Of a DNA stretch of 7,764 bases, positions 1 through 6,843 are shown piece by piece. The stretch is from contig CALPUC020000039.1 of NCBI GenBank assembly GCA_943326655.2, positions 1 to 7,764 on the forward strand, given 5' to 3'. The stretch's first letter is position 1. Every line of letters begins with the position of its first letter. Made by a program: the position numbers and the translations under genes. This DNA is from Rhodoluna limnophila (lineage in GTDB: Bacteria > Actinomycetota > Actinomycetes > Actinomycetales > Microbacteriaceae). The notes beneath the pieces were generated by a model. That model worked only from the letters and a program-made list of their open reading frames with translations, did no database searches and was not told where the DNA came from.

Positions 1-507
1 GCCTTGGACGAACTAATTTCGACAGCCGATGAAACCGGTGAGAGTATCCCAACCACGGCTGCCCACATAGCCAGAGACCCGCTTGATCCGTATTTCGACG
101 TTTCATCGGTAATCGCGAAACTTCGCAAACGCACCGCCGGAATTAAGAAGATTCTGCTCGATCAGCAACTCATGAGCGGAGTTGGCAATATCTATGCCGA
201 CGAAGCTCTTTGGCGAGCAAAGTTGCACTACGACCAGCCAGCAAACTCGCTTAGCCTTTCAAAAACCAAGGAACTCATAAATCACGTAACTGAAATTTTG
301 GCGGCCGCGGTAAAAGTTGGCGGAACTAGTTTCGACGAGCAGTACAAAAACGTTAACGGGGAGTCTGGTTACTTTGAAATCTCCCTAAACGCCTATGGAA
401 TGACCGGACGTCCCTGCAATCGATGCGGAAAACCAATTAGGCGCGATAGCTGGATGAATCGCGGCTCACACATCTGCCCAAACTGTCAAAAACTCCGCAA
501 GCCATAG
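1..507 (+). CDS. mutM: Formamidopyrimidine-DNA glycosylase, C-terminal 168 residues (5' end outside window)
   Basis: This bifunctional DNA glycosylase/AP lyase removes oxidised purines such as 8-oxoguanine in base excision repair. The reading frame is open from base 1, so the TTG at base 4 is an internal codon, not the start. Roughly the first 120 residues are missing, including the catalytic N-terminal proline and glutamate. What remains is diagnostic. Window residues 48-68 carry the helix-two-turn-helix region with SGVGNIYADE. The stretch NVNGESGYF follows. A C-terminal zinc finger has cysteines at window residues 139, 142, 159 and 162 (C-x2-C-x16-C-x2-C), with the DNA-contacting arginine in the NRGSHIC segment. 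All four zinc ligands are intact, so the gene looks functional. In related genomes mutM commonly sits just before smc, as here. The protein ends in LRKP, right after the finger, as is normal for the family. Confidence 0.97.
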   Translation, partial: ALDELISTADETGESIPTTAAHIARDPLDPYFDVSSVIAKLRKRTAGIKKILLDQQLMSGVGNIYADEALWRAKLHYDQPANSLSLSKTKELINHVTEILAAAVKVGGTSFDEQYKNVNGESGYFEISLNAYGMTGRPCNRCGKPIRRDSWMNRGSHICPNCQKLRKP

Positions 508-517
508 GGTAATTTTG

Positions 518-544
518 TTGTTTGGGTAACCGAAACCCAAACGA
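518..544 (+). other. Inverted repeat in the mutM-smc gap
   Basis: GTTTGGGT (520-527) pairs perfectly with ACCCAAAC (535-542) around a 7-base loop, AACCGAA. A U-G and a U-A pair extend the stem outward to 518/544. No T-run follows on either strand, so it does not look like a classical intrinsic terminator. It may slow or partly end transcription from mutM, or shape the smc leader. It ends only 11 bases before the smc Shine-Dalgarno sequence. The structure is read directly from the sequence; the role is unknown. Confidence 0.5.
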
Positions 545-555
545 ATGCTAAACCT

Positions 556-562
556 AAAGGAG
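556..562 (+). promoter_or_regulatory. Ribosome binding site of smc (supports the TTG start)
   Basis: AAAGGAG lies 11 bases before the TTG at 574. The GTG at 562, in the same frame and overlapping this site, is followed directly by TGA (565-567), so it cannot be the start. TTG 574 is the only start giving the standard SMC beginning MYLKSLTLKGFKSFA. Confidence 0.8.
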
Positions 563-573
563 TGTGACCGAGC

Positions 574-3500
574 TTGTATCTCAAAAGCCTCACGCTCAAA
601 GGTTTCAAATCTTTCGCGCAGCCGACCACATTCCATTTTGAACCCGGAGTAACCGCGGTGGTTGGCCCAAACGGTTCGGGTAAATCTAACGTCGTCGACG
701 CTCTTGCCTGGGTGATGGGTGAGCAGGGCGCAAAGACCCTGCGCGGCGGCAAGATGGAAGACGTAATCTTCGCCGGTACCTCAACCAAAGGCCCACTCGG
801 TCGAGCTGAAGTTCAACTCACCATCGACAACTCCGACGGCGCGCTACCGATCGAGTACACCGAGGTAACAATCAGCCGAACACTGTTTCGCAACGGCGGC
901 AGTGAGTATGCAATCAACGGAGATCCCTGTCGACTGCTCGATGTTCAGGAACTTCTCTCAGATTCAGGTCTCGGCCGTGAAATGCACGTCATTGTTGGTC
1001 AGGGTCAACTGGATGGCGTTCTCAAGGCCACCCCGGAAGAACGTCGAGGCTTCATCGAGGAAGCTGCTGGAATTCTTAAACACCGTCGTCGCAAAGAGAA
1101 GACGGTTCGCAAACTAGAAGCGATGCAGGCTAACCTCACTAGGCTCAACGATCTTGCCGGTGAAGTGCGTCGCCAACTCAAACCTCTCGGACAGCAGGCC
1201 GAGGTTGCCAGGGAGGCGCAAGGTATTGCCCAAGTTTTGCGAGATGCCAAGGCCCGATTGCTGGCAGACGACATTCACACGCTGCACGTGGCGCTTGAGG
1301 AAACGGCAAAGAGCGAATCCGATCGAAAAGGCGAGCGCAATATTTTGGCCGAGGTGCTGGGTGAAAACACAGCGCGACTTGGAGTTCTTGAATCGGCTCA
1401 GGTTTCAACGGAACTTGATCAAACCAGGTCGCTCGGATACGAGTTTGATTCGGTCGGAGAACGTTTTCGCTCTCTCCTATCGATTGCAAACCAACGTGTT
1501 GCCATGCTTGCCCAGCAGGCGGAAGTAAACGGAGCGACAATCGACCCTGCCCAGATAGATGCCGAAGCGGATGACGCTGAGCGGTTGGCTTTGCAGCTCG
1601 CCGAAGCGGTTGAAGCTCTCAAAATCAAACTCTCCGAAGCAGAAGCCAAGCGAAACATCGCTCGAGATGCGCTCGAGGTTTTCGACAACCAGCTTGCCGA
1701 ACAGAACTCACTCATCTCGGCGTTCGACCTTGAGAAATCTCGCCTTGCTAATGAGGCTGCAGTTGCCGAGTCTCGTTTGGCATCGTTTCGCGAAGAGTTA
1801 GTTCGACACGAATCAGCATTGCAGGAAGCCAGAGAGCGCCTAACAACTACAAAAAATGAGTATTCAAACCTCGAGTCGAGCCTCCAGGGTGAAAGTGGTC
1901 GAGAAGACAGCGCTCTGGAACAGGCTTACGAATCGGCACAAAAGGCCGTTTCTGAAGCTGGCGCAAAGATCGAATCACTGCGTGAAAGCCTTCACGAATC
2001 CGAACGCGAGCGAGACTCACTATCGGCAAAGCGCTCTGCGCTCAACCTAACTCTCGAACAAAAAGATGGCGCCTCGGTTCTATCCAAGGCCGGCCTTCGC
2101 GGCATCCGAGGTTTGGTTGCCTCGCACATGCAGATTGCTCCCGGTTTTGAGGCAGCAATCGCTGCGGCGCTCGGCCCGCTGGCCGATGCACTAGTTGCCG
2201 ATAACCGGGATGCCGGCCTGGAAGCCATTGCTCACCTAAAAACCCAAGATGGCGGCCGGGTGGAACTCGTCGTAGCCGACGTAGATGCCAAACTCGCGGC
2301 GGCTAGCGAAATTAAAGTTGGCGGTGTTCGAAACGCTACCGAAGTGGTTTCTGCCGCTACCGGAATTCTCAACCTACTGGCCGGCGTGATAATCGTCGAT
2401 GACATCGATGCCGCCAAGGAACTCTATCGAGCCGACAAGACTGCGATGTCGAAGACGCTCATCACGCTCGATGGAGATGTGCTGACCGAAACTGTGGTTC
2501 GCGGAGGTTCCGGAAAGAAGCCGTCGAAGGTTGAATTGGTTGCCGAACGCGACGCCGCCGAAAAGCGTTTAGCGCAGGTACAAGCGACAATCGAAAACAT
2601 CAAAGGTGATTTGGTGCAGGCGCGCGCCACAGAAGATGCGGCCAAAACCTCTTCGGAGAGGGCGCATCAGTCGCTGAGCGAGCACGATTCTCAGCGCGCT
2701 CAGAACGCCGAGGCGCTTGGTCGTTTACGCGTTGCCGTGGAGGCCGCCACCAGCGAAGTGGATCGCCTTGCAACTGTTGCCGTGCAGGCCGCCGAGAAAA
2801 TCGCAGAAGCCGAGGGTCAACTTGCTGCCGCCATCAAGATCCACGACGACTTCGCATCTCAAGAGCGCCCATCGGTAGATGCCTCCGAACGCTCAACACT
2901 CGCGGACAATTTGGAGCAGGAACGCCAATCCGAATTGGAAGTTCGAGTAGACCTTGGTGCTGCCGTTGAACGCTTGCGCGTTGAGAAAGTGCGCGCCGAA
3001 ACATTGCGCGCTCAGGTGTTCGAGGCCAAAGAGGCTCTCGAGCGTGCTCGCGCGGCGGCCGAGGCCCAAGCTAAGCAACTCACTTCCGCACAATTGGTGT
3101 TAGGGCTCTTGCCTCGCATCATGGATTCAATCAGCGATGCCACCGCTAGCGTGAAGGTCAAACTTGGTCAGCTAGAAAATGCTCGAAGCGGCCAGCACGC
3201 CGAGTTGGTAAAGCTTCGCGGGGAGACAGCCGAACTTCAGATACGCCTTTCTGCACTCACGCAGAGCGTTCACGATATTGAACTGATCAATCACGAGAAG
3301 AAGTTGAACCTCGCCAATTTGGTCAGTCGCGCCTACGATGAACTCGGGCTAGAGCAAAACGTTTTGATTTCCGAATACGGACCCGCGCAGCAGGTTCCGG
3401 ATGAAAATTCGGAATCCGGCTTCAAGCCATACAACCGTGATGAGCAGCAGAAACGCCTCAAAGACGCCGAGCGATTACTAGATCGGTTGGGAAGAGTTAA

Positions 3501-4089
3501 CCCGCTAGCCCTAGAGGAATTCGCTGCACTCGAACAACGCCACAAATTCCTGACCGAACAGCTAGCCGACCTTACTCAAACGCGCAAAGACCTCATGCAG
3601 ATCATCGACGAACTCGATGAAAAGATGCAGTTGATTTTCGCGGACGCATTCGCCGACACCAAGGCTGCTTTTGAAAAAGTCTTCCCAGTCCTTTTCCCTG
3701 GCGGTACCGGTTCGATTTTCCTAACCGATCCAGAAAACATGCTGACCACGGGAATCGAAGTAACCGTAAAGCCGGCTGGCAAACGCATTGAACGCCTTTC
3801 GCTGCTATCCGGTGGTGAGCGCTCGCTCGCTGCGGTGGCCCTTCTTATTGCAATCTTCAAGGCTCGTCCGTCGCCGTTCTATGTCATGGACGAAGTCGAA
3901 GCAGCCCTGGACGATGCCAACCTAGGGCGATTGCTCCAGATTTTCCAAGACCTCAGATCGAGTTCTCAGCTCATTATTGTGACGCACCAAAAGCGCACCA
4001 TGGAAATCGCGGATGCGCTGTACGGAGTATCGATGCGCCAAGATGGCGTCTCGGCCGTGGTTGGTCAACGACTAGTGGAAAGCGCCTAA
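574..4089 (+). CDS. smc: Chromosome segregation/condensation ATPase SMC
   Basis: SMC is the core ATPase of the bacterial condensin complex. It works in the nucleoid as a homodimer with ScpA and ScpB (not in this window) to extrude DNA loops and help separate sister chromosomes. The 1171 residues match the family's usual length. The N-terminal head has Walker A GPNGSGKS at 31-38 and the Q-loop in GQGQLD, with Gln 143. A long coiled coil follows (about 165-500), then the hinge (about 505-655, starting near GLRGIRGLVASH), and the returning coil (about 660-1000). The C-terminal head has the signature LLSGGE at 1077-1082, Walker B ending in Asp1106-Glu1107, the D-loop ALDD, and the switch histidine His1138 in VTHQ. 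No catalytic residue is missing. The start is TTG, supported by AAAGGAG upstream and by the conserved N-terminus. ftsY begins one base after the stop, so the two are probably co-transcribed. Confidence 0.98.
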   Translation: MYLKSLTLKGFKSFAQPTTFHFEPGVTAVVGPNGSGKSNVVDALAWVMGEQGAKTLRGGKMEDVIFAGTSTKGPLGRAEVQLTIDNSDGALPIEYTEVTISRTLFRNGGSEYAINGDPCRLLDVQELLSDSGLGREMHVIVGQGQLDGVLKATPEERRGFIEEAAGILKHRRRKEKTVRKLEAMQANLTRLNDLAGEVRRQLKPLGQQAEVAREAQGIAQVLRDAKARLLADDIHTLHVALEETAKSESDRKGERNILAEVLGENTARLGVLESAQVSTELDQTRSLGYEFDSVGERFRSLLSIANQRVAMLAQQAEVNGATIDPAQIDAEADDAERLALQLAEAVEALKIKLSEAEAKRNIARDALEVFDNQLAEQNSLISAFDLEKSRLANEAAVAESRLASFREELVRHESALQEARERLTTTKNEYSNLESSLQGESGREDSALEQAYESAQKAVSEAGAKIESLRESLHESERERDSLSAKRSALNLTLEQKDGASVLSKAGLRGIRGLVASHMQIAPGFEAAIAAALGPLADALVADNRDAGLEAIAHLKTQDGGRVELVVADVDAKLAAASEIKVGGVRNATEVVSAATGILNLLAGVIIVDDIDAAKELYRADKTAMSKTLITLDGDVLTETVVRGGSGKKPSKVELVAERDAAEKRLAQVQATIENIKGDLVQARATEDAAKTSSERAHQSLSEHDSQRAQNAEALGRLRVAVEAATSEVDRLATVAVQAAEKIAEAEGQLAAAIKIHDDFASQERPSVDASERSTLADNLEQERQSELEVRVDLGAAVERLRVEKVRAETLRAQVFEAKEALERARAAAEAQAKQLTSAQLVLGLLPRIMDSISDATASVKVKLGQLENARSGQHAELVKLRGETAELQIRLSALTQSVHDIELINHEKKLNLANLVSRAYDELGLEQNVLISEYGPAQQVPDENSESGFKPYNRDEQQKRLKDAERLLDRLGRVNPLALEEFAALEQRHKFLTEQLADLTQTRKDLMQIIDELDEKMQLIFADAFADTKAAFEKVFPVLFPGGTGSIFLTDPENMLTTGIEVTVKPAGKRIERLSLLSGGERSLAAVALLIAIFKARPSPFYVMDEVEAALDDANLGRLLQIFQDLRSSSQLIIVTHQKRTMEIADALYGVSMRQDGVSAVVGQRLVESA

Positions 4090-4090
4090 C

Positions 4091-5191
4091 GTGGGATTCC
4101 TGTTCTGGAAGAAAAAGGATAAGGAAGTTCCTGCTCCAGAAGTTGAGGTTGCCGAACCGGCAGTCGCCGAGCCAAAGCCGAAACGCACATTCTTCTCAAA
4201 GCCGAAGCCGAAGCCTGCACCAGCGCCAGATGTTGTTGCTGAAGGAGTTTTTGAACCAGAGCCACAGGTTATTGCCGAGCCGGAATTGGTTGCCGAACCT
4301 GAAAAGGTCGAGGTCGTTCTTCCCAAGCGCAGTTTTGCCAAAGGCATCAAAAGCCTGTTCACCAGAATCAAATTTGATCCTGAAAACCTAGACGAACTTG
4401 AAGATGTGCTAATCCAAGCCGACTTTGGGGTCGACGCAGCCGAGTCGATTGTTACCGAGGTTAAGTTGCGTGCCAAAAAATCGGGCGCAGCCACCGAGGT
4501 TGAACTGAAAAAGATCCTCGCTGATCTAATAACCGAGAACCTGGAACGCTCCGATAAAGAGTTGAATCTATCGTCTGGGAAATTGCCTTACGTGGTTCTA
4601 GTTGTCGGTGTAAACGGCGTCGGCAAGACCACCACGATTGGCAAACTCTCCAAGTATCTGGCCGAGGCTGGCTCAAAGGTGGTCATCGCCGCAGCCGACA
4701 CCTTCCGCGCCGCAGCGGTTGACCAAATTGCCACCTGGGCAGAGCGTGCCGGCGCTACTCTGGTGAGGCCTAAGACCGAAGGGCAAGACCCAGCATCGGT
4801 GGCATTTGAGGGAACCGAAGTTGCTATCGCACAACAGGCGGATGTCTTGATCATCGACACTGCCGGCCGACTCCAGAACAAGGTCGACCTCATGAATGAA
4901 CTCGAGAAGATTCGTCGCGTGGTTGAAAAGAACTGCGAGATTGCCGAAGTGCTATTGGTTATCGACGCCACCACCGGGCAAAACGGCATGGTTCAGGCAA
5001 AGGCTTTCGCGGAGGTTGCCAAGGTCACCGGTGTCGCATTGACCAAGCTTGATGGCACTGCCAAAGGCGGAATTGTTTACTCAATCCAGCGGGAACTGGG
5101 CATCCCTGTAAAACTTGTAGGAGTCGGAGAGGGCATCGCCGACTTTGCGTTTTTTGAAGCTAGCGAGTTCGCTCGCGGATTGGTGAGCTAG
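4091..5191 (+). CDS. ftsY: Signal recognition particle receptor FtsY
   Basis: FtsY is the membrane-associated GTPase that receives ribosome-nascent-chain-SRP complexes and passes them to the translocon. It has 366 residues. The GTPase NG domain begins around residue 80. It has G1 GVNGVGKT at 173-180, DTAGR at 256-260, TKLD at 318-321 and GVGEG at 344-348, plus the SRP-GTPase insertion element with DTFRAAAVDQ. The NG domain is preceded by an extension of about 80 residues rich in Pro, Glu, Ala, Val and Lys, starting MGFLFWKKK: a short aromatic/hydrophobic patch followed by lysines. A basic amphipathic stretch, KRSFAKGIKSLFTRIKF, leads into the N domain. Both segments are plausible membrane contacts; there is no transmembrane helix. 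The GTG start is one base after the smc stop, with GGAAAG (4077-4082) inside smc as a likely ribosome binding site. ffh follows after two bases. Confidence 0.97.
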   Translation: MGFLFWKKKDKEVPAPEVEVAEPAVAEPKPKRTFFSKPKPKPAPAPDVVAEGVFEPEPQVIAEPELVAEPEKVEVVLPKRSFAKGIKSLFTRIKFDPENLDELEDVLIQADFGVDAAESIVTEVKLRAKKSGAATEVELKKILADLITENLERSDKELNLSSGKLPYVVLVVGVNGVGKTTTIGKLSKYLAEAGSKVVIAAADTFRAAAVDQIATWAERAGATLVRPKTEGQDPASVAFEGTEVAIAQQADVLIIDTAGRLQNKVDLMNELEKIRRVVEKNCEIAEVLLVIDATTGQNGMVQAKAFAEVAKVTGVALTKLDGTAKGGIVYSIQRELGIPVKLVGVGEGIADFAFFEASEFARGLVS

Positions 5192-5193
5192 AA

Positions 5194-6687
5194 GTGGCTT
5201 TGTTCGGCAATCTCTCCGACCGCCTGGTCGAAACATTCAAAAACCTTCGCACGAAGGGCAAGTTGAGTGCAGCCGACATCGACGCCACACTTCGCGAGAT
5301 TCGTCGCGCCCTGCTAGAAGCCGACGTCGCTCTGAATGTTGTTAAGGCTTTCATCAACGCCATTCGCGAGCGAGCGCTTGGCGATGAAGTAAACAAGGCA
5401 CTAAACCCAGCCCAGCAGGTTGTTCAGATCGTCAACGAAGAACTGGTGACCATCCTCGGCGGCCAACAGCGAAAACTAAACTTTGCCAAAACCGGTCCAA
5501 CCGTAATTATGCTGGCTGGTCTTCAGGGTTCGGGAAAGACCACTCTCGCTGGAAAACTCGCCAAGTGGCTAAAGGATCAAGGACAAACCCCGATGCTTGT
5601 GGCGGCCGATCTTCAACGCCCAAATGCGGTCAACCAGTTGCAGGTAGTTGGTGAGCGAGCCGGTGTTGAAGTGTTCGCGCCGGAGCCAGGAAACGGCAAG
5701 GGTGACCCGGTAAAGGTTGCTAAAGAGTCGATCAAGCACGCAGCCAAGAAGCAGTTCTCCGTGGTTATCGTTGACACCGCAGGTCGTCTCGGTATCGACG
5801 AGGAGTTGATGAAGCAGGCCCGCGATATCCGTAAGGCTGTTGACCCAGACGAAGTTCTGTTTGTAATCGACGCGATGATTGGTCAAGACGCGGTCAACGT
5901 TGCCAAAGCTTTCGAAGACGGCGTTGGAATCACCGGTGTGGTACTCACCAAACTAGACGGCGATGCCCGAGGTGGAGCCGCGCTTTCAGTATCCTCGGTT
6001 ACCGGCAAACCAATCATCTTCGCTTCAACCGGCGAAGGCCTAGACGCCTTTGAGCCGTTCTACCCAGATCGCATGGCCAGCCGCATCCTCGACATGGGTG
6101 ACATCCTCACGCTGATTGAGCAGGCCCAGAAGCAGTTTGATGATGTTGAAGCTGCCAAGATGGCCGACAAGATTGCCAAGAACGAATTCACACTCGAGGA
6201 CTTCTTGGAACAAATGCAGCAGCTAAAAAAGATGGGCTCGATGAAAGACCTCTTGGCAAAACTGCCTGGAGCTGGGCAGATGAAAAACCAGCTCGAAAAC
6301 TTCGACGAAAAAGAAATCGACCGCACCGAGGCAATCATTCGATCGATGACTCCTGGGGAACGCCATCAGCCCAAAGTATTGAATGGCTCGCGTCGGTTGC
6401 GTATCGCTAAAGGATCGGGAACAACCGTCACCGAGGTTAATTCACTGGTTACGCGTTTCGAGCAAGCGGCCAAGATGATGAAGACCATGGCGAAGGGTGC
6501 CATCCCGCAAATGGGTGGCGGAATGCCTGGAATGCCGCAAATGGGTGGCGGCTACATCGGCGGTAAGTCAAAGAAAAATGACAAGAAGAAAAAGGGTTCC
6601 AAATCCGGTAATCCGGCCAAGCGCGCCGCTGAAAATTCGGGAGTGAATCCAGCCTCGGGTGGTTCAGGATCGTCATTCGGGCTCTAG
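5194..6687 (+). CDS. ffh: Signal recognition particle protein Ffh (SRP54)
   Basis: Ffh binds 4.5S/SRP RNA and hydrophobic signal sequences emerging from the ribosome, then docks on FtsY to deliver the ribosome to the membrane. It has 497 residues. The N domain begins MALFGNLSDRL. The G domain has GLQGSGKT at 109-116, DTAGR at 194-198, TKLDGDARGG at 252-261 and a STGEGLDAFEPF closing motif. The M domain runs from about 302 to 440. It includes the methionine-rich signal-sequence segment and the RNA-binding stretch SRRLRIAKGSG ending at 409, followed by TTVTEVN. After it comes a low-complexity tail: Met/Gly repeats (PQMGGG twice), a lysine cluster around 458-467, then Gly/Ser. The tail makes it longer than E. 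coli Ffh (453). GTG start two bases after ftsY; GGTGAG (5182-5187) is a modest ribosome binding site, so translation may be coupled to ftsY. SRP RNA is not in this window. Confidence 0.98.
   Translation: MALFGNLSDRLVETFKNLRTKGKLSAADIDATLREIRRALLEADVALNVVKAFINAIRERALGDEVNKALNPAQQVVQIVNEELVTILGGQQRKLNFAKTGPTVIMLAGLQGSGKTTLAGKLAKWLKDQGQTPMLVAADLQRPNAVNQLQVVGERAGVEVFAPEPGNGKGDPVKVAKESIKHAAKKQFSVVIVDTAGRLGIDEELMKQARDIRKAVDPDEVLFVIDAMIGQDAVNVAKAFEDGVGITGVVLTKLDGDARGGAALSVSSVTGKPIIFASTGEGLDAFEPFYPDRMASRILDMGDILTLIEQAQKQFDDVEAAKMADKIAKNEFTLEDFLEQMQQLKKMGSMKDLLAKLPGAGQMKNQLENFDEKEIDRTEAIIRSMTPGERHQPKVLNGSRRLRIAKGSGTTVTEVNSLVTRFEQAAKMMKTMAKGAIPQMGGGMPGMPQMGGGYIGGKSKKNDKKKKGSKSGNPAKRAAENSGVNPASGGSGSSFGL
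6505..6551 (+). repeat. Two 17-bp direct repeats inside the ffh tail
   Basis: CCGCAAATGGGTGGCGG occurs at 6505-6521 and again, identically, at 6535-6551, 30 bases apart. It encodes the repeated PQMGGG of the Ffh Met/Gly-rich tail. In-frame spacing suggests slippage duplication within a disordered segment rather than a regulatory element. Confidence 0.8.
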
Positions 6688-6691
6688 GGCT

Positions 6692-6719
6692 TTGAAAACT
6701 CGAGTGTTACCCCTAAAAT
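6692..6719 (+). promoter_or_regulatory. Candidate housekeeping promoter for the rpsP-khpA-rimM unit
   Basis: TTGAAA at 6692-6697 and TAAAAT at 6714-6719 are separated by 16 bases, close to the sigma-70-class consensus. Each hexamer differs from consensus at one position. Transcription would begin near 6725-6727, giving an rpsP leader of about 118 bases. The position directly after the ffh stop, in the only sizeable gap of the window, fits an internal promoter giving ribosomal protein genes their own expression level. Read by eye; no scoring was done. Confidence 0.6.
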
Positions 6720-6724
6720 AGAGA

Positions 6725-6767
6725 GGTTGCCAAGAGTTTGACCCTCTAACCAAATTCATTGGCTACC
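6725..6767 (+). other. Possible 5'-proximal stem in the rpsP leader
   Basis: GGTTGCCAA (6725-6733) can pair with TTGGCTACC (6759-6767): eight pairs with one internal U-U mismatch. It would form at the very 5' end of a transcript starting at the candidate promoter. An alternative short pairing (AGAGG 6722-6726 with CCTCT 6743-6747) competes with it. Weaker than the downstream hairpin; the role is unknown. Confidence 0.35.
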
Positions 6768-6778
6768 CATAGAGCTTC

Positions 6779-6811
6779 TCTACCGAGTGTGCACCCCACG
6801 CTCACGGTGGA
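6779..6811 (+). other. Strong hairpin in the rpsP leader
   Basis: TCTACC-GAGTGTG (6779-6791) pairs with CACGCTC-AC-GGTGGA (6797-6811). This gives 13 base pairs, two of them G-U, with a 2-base bulge (AC, 6804-6805) and a 5-base loop, CACCC. No U-run follows, so it is not an intrinsic terminator. It ends 23 bases before the AGGAG of rpsP. A short competing hairpin, AGAG-CTT-CTCT (6771-6781), overlaps its base, so two alternative folds are possible. The pairing is seen in the sequence. A regulatory role, such as a binding site for S16 or another ribosomal protein, is inference. Confidence 0.5.
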
Positions 6812-6834
6812 ACGTTCGCCCCAATACAAATAAC

Positions 6835-6839
6835 AGGAG
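6835..6839 (+). promoter_or_regulatory. Ribosome binding site of rpsP (decides the start)
   Basis: AGGAG sits four bases before the GTG at 6844, the start that gives the standard S16 beginning MAVKIRLKRLG. An in-frame GTG at 6787 would add 19 residues with no family resemblance and lies inside the leader hairpin. Confidence 0.8.
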
Positions 6840-6843
6840 CATT

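Noticed and set aside
4..6. TTG as a start for a 167-residue protein
   Set aside because: The frame is open to the window edge and the codons before it match internal MutM sequence; it is a truncated mutM.
518..544. Intrinsic terminator for mutM
   Set aside because: The stem is good, but no T-run follows on either strand; kept only as an inverted repeat.
1154..1540. Overlapping open frames of about 120 residues on both strands inside smc
   Set aside because: Both overlap the intact SMC coiled-coil coding region and show no recognisable domain.
4072..4494. 140-residue open frame on the minus strand opposite ftsY
   Set aside because: Ser/Gly/Phe low-complexity mirror of the Pro/Glu-rich ftsY start; no ribosome binding site or family resemblance.
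4588..4989. 133-residue minus-strand open frame
   Set aside because: Lies entirely opposite the conserved FtsY GTPase domain; shadow frame.
6787..6789. Upstream in-frame GTG start for rpsP
   Set aside because: It would add 19 residues unlike any S16, has no ribosome binding site, and lies in the leader hairpin. GTG 6844 gives the standard N-terminus with AGGAG upstream.
6688..6843. Known riboswitch or small RNA gene in the intergenic region
   Set aside because: I recognise no conserved riboswitch core; only simple hairpins and a promoter candidate are supported.
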